From Terebella lapidaria (taxonomy: Eukaryota > Annelida > Polychaeta > Terebellida > Terebellidae), in contig OX424570.1 in NCBI GenBank assembly GCA_949152475.1, positions 1,042,181-1,106,180 on the forward strand: a stretch of DNA of 64,000 bases, read 5' to 3'. The number at the start of each line of letters is the position of its first letter. The first letter of the stretch is position 1. Shown here piece by piece: positions 56,922 through 64,000 of this stretch. Under the pieces are notes generated by a model. It did no database searches and was not told where the DNA came from. It saw only the letters and a list, made by a program, of their open reading frames with translations. Both the position numbers and the translations under genes were made by a program.

Positions 56922-58953
56922 TTTTTCTTATTGATGCATAACACTCCTCATATGTACCCCTGTGACATGTATAAATTTCGTTGCACTTGAATCGCTCGAA
57001 GTTGGCCATTTTGGGCCCAAACTCGGCCCAAATGGGACTTTCCCATGTTAAACATTAAGCCTAATATCTCACTTAATATTGAGATTAGAGACTAGGAATC
57101 AATTGTGGACATATAGGAAATGATATATGCTGAATACTCTCGAGACCTTGAATTTGACCTCTGACCTCGGTTTCAAGGTCAGAGCGGCCATTTTCGTGAA
57201 AAAATGGCCAATTTTGGACTTTGACGGTCGTTTCCTCAAAATCTGTTTAGTAACTTTTGTTTTCTTATTGATGCATAACACTCCTCATATGTACCCCTCT
57301 GACATGTATAAATTTCGTTGCTTTTGAATCACTCGGAAAGGGCCATTTTGGGCCCAAACACGGCCCAAATGGGACTTTGCCATGTTAAATTCTCCTATGC
57401 TTTATAACGGGACACATTAAGCCTAATATCTCACTTAATATTGAGGTTAGAGACTAGCAATCAATTGTGGACATATAGGAAATGATATATGCCGAATATT
57501 CTTGTGACCTTGAAGTTGACCTCTGACCTCGGTTTCAAGGTCAGAGCACAAAATGGCTAATATCTCGTTCATTATCGACTTTACAGCTTAGGAATCAATT
57601 GTGGACATATAGGAAATGATATATGCTGAATATTCTGATAACCTTGAATTTGACCTTTGACCTCATTTTCAAGGTCACAGGACAAAATGGCTAATATCTC
57701 ACTTATTATCGATTTTACAGCTTAGGGATTAATTGTGGACATATAGGAAATGATATATGCTGAATATTCTCGTGACCTCGAATTTGACCTCTGACCTCAG
57801 TTTCAAGGTCAGAGCACAAAATGGCTAATATCTCGCGTATTGTCGACTTTACAGCTTAGGAATCTATTGTGGACATATAAGAAATGATTTATGCCGAATA
57901 TTCTGATAACCTTGAATTTGACCTTTGACCTCATTTTCAAGGACACAAGAGAAAATGGCTAATATCTCACTTATTATCGATTTTACAGCTTAGGGATCAA
58001 TTGTGGGCATATAGGAAATGATATATGCTGAATATTCTTGTGACCTTGAATTTGACCTCTGACCTCGGTTTCAAGGTCAGAGTACAAAATGTCTAATATC
58101 GCGCTTATTATCGACTTTACAGCTTAGGAATCAATTGTGGACATATAGGAAATGATAAATGCCAAATATTCTGATGGCGTTGATTTTGAACTTTGACCTC
58201 ATTTTCAAGGTCGCAGGACAAAATGGCTAATATCTCACTTATTATCGATTTACTAGCTAAGGGATCAATTGTGGACATATAGGATATGATATATGCTGAA
58301 TATAATCATGACCTTGAATTTTACCTCTGACCTCATTTTCAGGATCACCGGACAAAATGGCTAATATCTCGCTTATTATAAATTTTACAGCTTAGGAATC
58401 AATTATGAACATATAGGAAATGATATGTTGAATATTGCTATGATCTGAATTTGACCTTTGACCTCATTTTCAAGGTCAGAGAAAGAAATGCCTAATATCT
58501 CGCTTTTTATCGACGTTACAGCTTAGCAATCAATTGTGGACATATAGAAAATGATATATTCTGAACATTGTCATGACCTTGAACTTCACCTTTGACCTAA
58601 TTTTCAAGGTCACAGGACAAAATGGCTATTAGCTTGCTTATTATCGACTTTAGAGCTAAGGAATTAATTATGAACGTATAGGAAATGATATAAGCTGAAT
58701 ATTGCTATGACCTTGAATTCGACCTTTGACTTCATTTTCAAGGTCACAGGACATAATGGCTAATCTCGCTTTTAATCTCGCTTATTATTGACTTTACTGC
58801 TTAAGAATCAGTTGTGGACATACTAGAAATGACATATGTCGAATATTATCATGTCTTTGAATTGACCAATGACCTTATTTTCAAGGTCACAGGACAAACT
58901 ACTAATATCTAAAATATGTATTGTCCGGTAACCTTTCTTAGCCCTTTGGCTAA
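56922..58953 (+). mobile_element. F1 copy lacking its 5' part
   Basis: Enters at 'TTTCTTATTGATGCATAAC' and contains two conserved-block ends and about eleven monomers closely parallel to 35.1-37.5 kb. It ends GTCCGGTAACC and TTAGCCCTTTGGCTAA, directly before the resumed F2. Confidence 0.75.
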
Positions 58954-60869
58954 TTTTTTTTGACATGATGAATTTCCCCATAAATTTGTCAGAACATACC
59001 TTGGGCCAGTATCTAAAGACGTTTTTTTTATTTTTCTGATTGAATCGTTTTTGCCTATTTGGCGGCCATTTTTTTCAACGAAAAATTGCCAATTTTGGTC
59101 TTTGGTGGCCATTTTCTCAAAAACTGTCTGACCAGTTTTGAGATTTTTGTTTCAAAACATTCCTCTCAGGTACCCTTATGACGTGTATAAGTTTCGTTGC
59201 ACTTAAATCGCCGGTCTGTGAGTGGCGGCCATTTTGATTTTTTGACGGATAGGCAAAAAAAAATTTTTTTGTCCCAAATCAAGTCACTATTCGTTTTGAG
59301 CCATTTCCAGCCCAGTGAAAAACTTTTGGGACTTAGAAAATTTCACCAAATTTTCCTTCATAATGGGAGTTCTGCGGAATAAATTCATACAACACCTGAA
59401 GATAAAGCCTAAGTATTGGCACATTCAAATGGGAAATCATATATTGCGGTTTGAGTGATGACCTTGAAATTGACCTTCGATGACCTTGGAAGGTCAAAAC
59501 GACCTTTTTTTGTCGAAAAATTGCCAATTTTTTACTTTGATGGCCATTTTCTCAAAAACTGTCTGATCAATTTTGAGATTTTTGTTTCAAAACATTCCCC
59601 TCATGTACCTCTATGATGTGTATAAGTTTCGTTGCCCTTGAATCGCCGGTTTGCGTGTGGTGACCATTTTGATTTTTTGATGGGTCGGCGAAAAAATTTT
59701 TTTTCGTCTCAAATCAAGTCACTATTCGTTTTGAGCCATTTCCAGCAAAAAAAAAAAAAAAAAATTATTTTTGGCCATTGAAAAAATTTTTGGACTTAGA
59801 AAATTTCACACAATTTTTACTTCATAATGGGAGCTGTGCAGAGTAAACTCATAAAAGACTTCAAAATAGAGCCTAAGTATTGGCACATTCAAATGGGAAA
59901 TCATATATTGCGGTTTGAGTGATGACCTTGAATTTGACCTTCAATGACCTTGGAAAGTCAGAAACGAATTTTGTCTTTGGTGGCCATTTTGTCTAAATCT
60001 ATTCAGGCAGTTTTTCTCAAAATCATGTATAAGATTTTTTTATGTACCTTTGTGATGTGTAATTTGATTTCGTATTATAGTCCATACAGAAAATGTGTTT
60101 TCAGCAACATTTACGAACATGTTTTGACAATAGAGTTTAAGATCAGTGTAACAATTTATATGTTGGAAAATCAATACTCTGCATTTCTCATGATTGCCGG
60201 TAAGCTACAGCACCCTTGGTGCTATGTTTAACCGTATTTTATCAAATGACCGGTCCATTTGTGATAAATGCATACTCTGAAGGTAGCTTAGTGTTTTGGT
60301 CAAAGACATGCGTAGTTATTTCAAGGAGATCACGCTTCTTTGTTGAGATATGTTGAGGAAAAGAATTAGCGATAAGATTCACCAATGACAAAAGTGAGAT
60401 TCCCTAACGATAAAGGCCTGATACGTGTATATTGTAAAAGGTCCATATCATACACTATTGTGAATTCGTTGATTTATGCGACATTCACATAAATTATCGA
60501 ATGTCACATTAAAAATAGGAAATCTGTACTAGAAGATCATTGTACACATTAATACATGTCAATTGGTACTTATTTCACGTTCAACATTTTAATAACATAG
60601 ATTTGAAATAATAAAGAAAAGATCGTTAGGGAATCTTCACATGTTCGTTAGGGAATCTTCAATTTTACAAAAACAATCGTTAGGGAATCTTTCGGCTTTT
60701 TTTCAGACCAGGTTTCCATGCTCAAACCAACATAAATCGCCATCTATTTGCAACGAACGTTTGTTTCGTGCGCATAAGAATCAGCAGATGTATGTGTGTA
60801 TCGATCACAATCGTAATTATCGGGAAAATGAAGAAAATTCAATGAACCGCGAGTGGGTTCGCCATTGCG

Positions 60870-60897
60870 GGATGCACTAACGATCGTTAGTGCATCC
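60870..60897. repeat. Perfect 28-bp palindrome, right tip
   Basis: Identical to the palindrome at 54073-54100 and placed 15 bp inside the right end of the same element. That both remain perfect suggests recent insertion or selection during transposition. Confidence 0.9.
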
Positions 60898-60942
60898 AGT
60901 CTCACCACAGTGAATTTTGATAACTAGTTGCTCTTCTTATAG

Positions 60943-61254
60943 CTTCCTGTGGTCCACTTCCTGAGGGATGCGTACATCAGTGGTGCCATACCGGGGATGC
61001 CAACACCACGGGATGAGCTGGAGTTCCACATGGGATGGCCGCGGGTGTTTGATCAATGGGTCCAATTCTGGCAAATGAACCCATTTTTTGAAGATGACAT
61101 TGTGTCGCGAAGACGTCGAGCCGCTGAACTACGTCATCAGAACAGGTGCATCAGAAGTGCTGACGTCACGGAGTTCATGAATGAAATCGAGTTAACCAAA
61201 GAGGGGTGTGACCCATCTTGGTTAGAGGGTACAAATGCTCTACCCACGAATAAG
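60943..61254 (+). CDS. Internal exon of an unrecognised host gene
   Basis: The exon has 104 codons, phase 0 at both ends. It is preceded by the pyrimidine-rich acceptor TTGCTCTTCTTATAG with a possible branch site (GATAAC) and followed by the donor AAG/GTAACA. The translation LPVVHFLRDAYISGAIPGMP, then DELEFHMGWPRVFDQWVQFW, ERRRR-type basic stretch (DDIVSRRRRAAELRHQ) and VTEFMNEIELTKEGCDPSWL has the composition of a real globular or helical protein, rich in Trp and charged residues. An in-frame TAG lies in the acceptor, so the frame begins exactly at the exon edge. I recognise no family. It could continue the gene begun at 17610, since phases agree, or belong to another gene. Confidence 0.6.
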
Positions 61255-61324
61255 GTAACAGAATGGACTCTCTGTCCGTGTAACAGACTTACTGTCTTAC
61301 ACATTTCATATTCCCAGTGTTTCT

Positions 61325-61404
61325 AGGTTACCAGACCTATGGTCCGATAACCTATTGGCATGGCGTTGCGTCCGTCGTCGGCGTCAGCGTCCGTCCACAT
61401 TTTT
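61325..61404 (+). mobile_element. F1 5'-end fragment split by another F1
   Basis: AGGTTACCAGACC hairpin and degenerate CGTC tract, broken at 'CCACATTTTT' by the next 5' end. Inserted about 70 bp after the donor at 61255. Confidence 0.7.
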
Positions 61405-63235
61405 AGGTTACCGGACCTATGGTCCGTAACCTATTGGCATGGCGATGCGTCCGGCGTCGTCGTCCGTCGTCCGTCGTCGTCGTCGTCGTAGTCGTCGTCG
61501 TCGTCGTCGTCCGTCAACAATTTTATCTTTAAAGTTTACGAGCGAATTTTTCTGAAATTTTGCACAAAAATGCCTAAAAATATTTCGAGAGGGAGGTATT
61601 TTTTAATTTTTTGATTTTCGAATTTTTTTTTCAAAATGGCAGCCGTTTTCGTCGAAAAACGGTCAATTTTGGATTTTGGCGGCCATTTTCTCAAAATCTG
61701 TTCAGTAACTTTTTTTTTTATTGATGCATAACACTCCTCATATGTACCCCTGTGATATGTATAAATTTCGTTGCGCTTGAATCGCTCGAAGTGGGCCATT
61801 TTGGGCCCAAACTCGGCCCAAATGGGACTTTCCCATGTTAAATTCTCCTATGCTTTATAATGGGACACATTAAAGCCTAATATCTCACTTAATATTGAGA
61901 TTAGAGACTAGGACTCAATTGTGGACATATAGGAAATGATATATGCTGAATATTCTCGTGACCTTGAATTTGACCTCTGACCTCAATTTCAAGGTCAGAG
62001 CACAAAATGGCTGATATCTCGCTTATTATCGACTCTACAGCTTAGGAATCAATTGTAGACATATAGGAAATGATATATGCTGAATATTCTGATGACCTTG
62101 AATTTGACCTTTGACCCCATTTTCAAGGTCATAGGACAAAATGACTAATATCTCGCTTGTTATCGACTTTACAGCTTAGGAATCAGTTATCAACATATAG
62201 GAAATGATATATTCAGATTATTGTCATGACCTTGAATTTGACCTTTGACCTCATTTTCAAGATCATAGCACAAAATGGCTAATATCTCGCTATTATCGAT
62301 TTTACAGCTTTGGAATCAATCGTGGACATATATAGGAAATGATATATCCATAATATTTTTGTGACTTTGAATTTGACTTTTGTCCTCATTTTCAAGTTTC
62401 TTTTTAATACATAACACTCCTCATATGTACTCCTGTGATGTGTATAAGTTTCGTTGCGCTTGAATCGCTGGAAGTGGGCCTTTTTGGCCCAACTTCGGCC
62501 CAAATGAGACTTTTCCATGTTATGTCTAATATCTCACTCAATATTGAGATTAGACACTAGAAATCAATTGTGGACATATAGGAAATGATATATGCTGAAT
62601 ATTCTCGTGACCTTGAATTTGACCTCTGACCTCAGTTTCAAGGTCAGACCACAAAATAGCTAATATCTCGCTTATTATCGACTTTACAGATTAGAAATCA
62701 ATTGTGGACATATAGGAAATAATATATACCGAATATTCTCATGACCTTGAATTTGACCTTTGACCTCATTTTCAAGGTCAGAGCATAAAATGGCTAATAT
62801 CTCGCTTATTATCATTTTTACAGTTGAGGAAGCAATTGTGAACAAATAGTAAACGATAAATGCTGAATATTGTCATAAACTTGAATTTGACATTTGACCT
62901 CATATTCAAGGTCAAAGCACAAAATGGTTAATATCTCGTTTATTATCGAACTTACAGCTTTGCAATCAATTGAGCACATATAGGAAATGATATATGCTGA
63001 ATATTCTCATGACCTTGAATTTGATCTCATCTCCAAGGTCAGAACACAAAAAGGTTAATATCTTGCTCATTGTCAATTTTGCAGCTTAGGAAAATCAGTT
63101 GTGGACATGAAATGATATATGCTGAATATTCTCTGTGACCTTGAATTTGACCTTGTTGTCAAGGTCTCGGGAGAAAATGGCTAATATATAAAATGTTAAA
63201 CATTGTCCGGTAACCTTTCTTAGCCCTTGGGCTAA
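61405..63235 (+). mobile_element. F1 element copy, full ends
   Basis: A GTC-rich microsatellite at 61456-61513, conserved block, monomers, a second partial block at about 62.4 kb, further diverged monomers, GTCCGGTAACC and the TTAGCCCTTGGGCTAA stem. Confidence 0.8.
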
Positions 63236-63590
63236 TTTTTTCTCATTAATGCATAACTCTCCTCTGTGACGTGTATAAGTTTCGTTGCCCTTGAGTTGCT
63301 CGAAATGGGCCATTTTGGGCCCAAACTGGGCCCAAATGGGACTTTTCCATGTTAAATCGCCCTGTGCTTTATAATGGGACACATTAAGCCTAATATCTCA
63401 CTTAATATTGAGATTAGAGACTAGGAATCAATTGTGGACATATAGGAAATGATATATGCTGAATATTCTCGTGACCTTGATTTTGACCTCTGACCTCATT
63501 TTCAAGGTCAGAGCACAAAATGGCCAACATATCGCTTATTATTGACTTTAAAGCTTAGGAATCAATTGTGCGCATATAGGAAATGATATA
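63236..63590 (+). mobile_element. F1 copy lacking its 5' part, interrupted
   Basis: Enters at 'TTCTCATTAATGCATAACTC' and ends in mid-monomer at 'GGAAATGATATA', where a different element begins. Confidence 0.7.
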
Positions 63591-64000
63591 CCGTATATCC
63601 TCAATTGAGCGCCGGGCCTCGAAAGAGCACCTGCCTCGTATGAGCGCCGGGGGTAACCAATGATTGAAAAAAATAAGCGCCGGGCCTCATATAAGCGCGG
63701 GTATGGCTGGAGAACCAAGATTTCTCAATTGAATTTGGTCTTGTGAATCCAAAGTATATCGGTCGCAATTGCCGGCAAGCAAATTCTCGATTGAAATTAA
63801 CACATAAATTTACAAAAAAGAACATATAAGAACACAGATCACCCAAACAAACTGTGAAATTTCCTTCTTTATACCACCCTCCCCGCTTCAGCCACTAACG
63901 TAACATCATGAAATGCCTGAATGCACAGGATCTTGATAATGACCGCATCACATCACCATTCAACATGTTGGGAAGCCGTGGTTGTGAAAACATTGATGTT
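63591..64000. mobile_element. Start of an unidentified transposon, cut by the window edge
   Basis: Begins CCGTATATCCTCAATTGAG after an F1 TATA and contains three GAGCGCCGGG/AAGCGCCGGG motifs within about 100 bp. Abrupt entry into F1 and clustered subterminal motifs suggest a DNA transposon tip. The other end is outside the window. Confidence 0.45.

Larger units (their letters stand above)
54139..60230 (+). mobile_element. F2 element copy split by an F1 pair
   Basis: The 5' part (54139-54232) has AGCTTACCGGCCC, hairpin and CGTCC tract and ends 'GTCTGTAACTTTTT'. After the F1 block the F2 phrase resumes at about 58954 with 'TTTGACATGATGAATTTCC', two copies of the F2 block, monomers, GCCGGTAAGCT and the AGCACCCTTGGTGCT stem. 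Joined, it is about 1.37 kb. Confidence 0.75.
54058..60912. mobile_element. hAT-like DNA transposon, split by F2 and F1
   Basis: The tips are CACTGTGG and CCACAGTG, flanked by AATTTT on both sides (54052-54057, 60913-60918). The inverted tips extend about 50 bp to 'CCCGCAATGGCG' and include a perfect 28-bp palindrome. The motif TCGTTAGGGAATCTT recurs at about 60624, 60648 and 60679 and inverted at about 60402, like the subterminal transposase-binding repeats of hAT elements. Without its F2 passenger (54139-60230) it is about 0.76 kb and non-coding. The 6-bp duplication is short for hAT (usually 8), so the assignment is tentative. Confidence 0.6.

Noticed and set aside
60949-61326. Reading the 60.94-kb exon through its donor to the TAG at 61324
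   Set aside because: The stop is created by the F1 insertion junction and the last 24 codons look like intron. The AAG/GTAACA donor at 61255 gives a cleaner phase-0 exon.

Overview
The window is a repeat-saturated stretch of an animal nuclear genome. GT..AG introns, Jockey/CR1-type LINE and Helitron remnants, and a cGAS-like gene all point to a metazoan. Mobile elements built around tandem monomers, like the 'pearl'/HINE elements described from bivalves, suggest a marine invertebrate such as a bivalve mollusc or a lancelet. I cannot settle the species.

Host genes are sparse. At 16.19-17.62 kb there is one clear intact coding region, a 476-residue Mab21/cGAS-like nucleotidyltransferase (cGLR) with its whole catalytic triad (GS...ExD...D). 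A TATA box and a CRE-like site lie just upstream, squeezed between a transposon end and the start codon. Its last 14 bases overlap, in the +1 frame, the start of a second reading frame (ATG at 17610 in a perfect ACCATGG context). That frame continues as a phase-0 exon, followed by a tandemly duplicated 114-nt phase-0 exon (18016-18129, 18378-18491). The next convincing exon is at 60943-61254, also phase 0. If it belongs to the same gene, the intron between is about 42.5 kb and almost entirely nested transposons.

The rest is layered repeats. Four families (called F1-F4 here) share one architecture: a 5' terminus that folds into a hairpin (seen in F1 and F2), a CGTC-type microsatellite next to it (F1, F2), a tandem array in the middle (134-bp monomers in F1, 121 bp in F3, 147 bp in F4), a subterminal copy of the 5' end in inverse orientation, and a 3' hairpin followed by a T-run. 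This is the layout of non-autonomous Helentron/HINE (DINE-1, pearl) elements. F1 covers most of the window and repeatedly inserts into T-runs of itself and of other elements. Every F1 monomer carries TGACCTTTGACCT (a perfect DR1 nuclear-receptor element) and TCAAGGTCA (SF-1/ERR-type half site).

Layer by layer: 0-1.46 kb, a TA-flanked MITE and a retroposed poly-A tail; 1.46-15.15 kb, F1 copies with F4 pieces; 15.16-18.8 kb, F2 and the host genes; 18.95-22.0 kb, F3; 22.0-25.7 kb, F2 and F4 pieces with a TA-flanked transposon; 25.7-30.3 kb, an element with long inverted arms around a decayed Helitron Rep/PIF1-helicase gene; 30.3-48.1 kb, an F1 copy split by a second long-inverted-repeat transposon (31722-42518, 3-bp target duplication), itself invaded by a LINE and several F1 copies, then an F3 insertion whose empty site is also present; 48.1-54.05 kb, more F1, F4 and F2 pieces and a short unique intron stretch; 54.06-60.91 kb, a hAT-like transposon, split by F2, which is in turn split by F1, ending 24 bases from the splice acceptor of the 60.94-kb exon; 61.3-64.0 kb, F1 and the start of another element. 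An exon-like segment of about 0.5 kb rides inside four F1 copies and may be a captured gene fragment.
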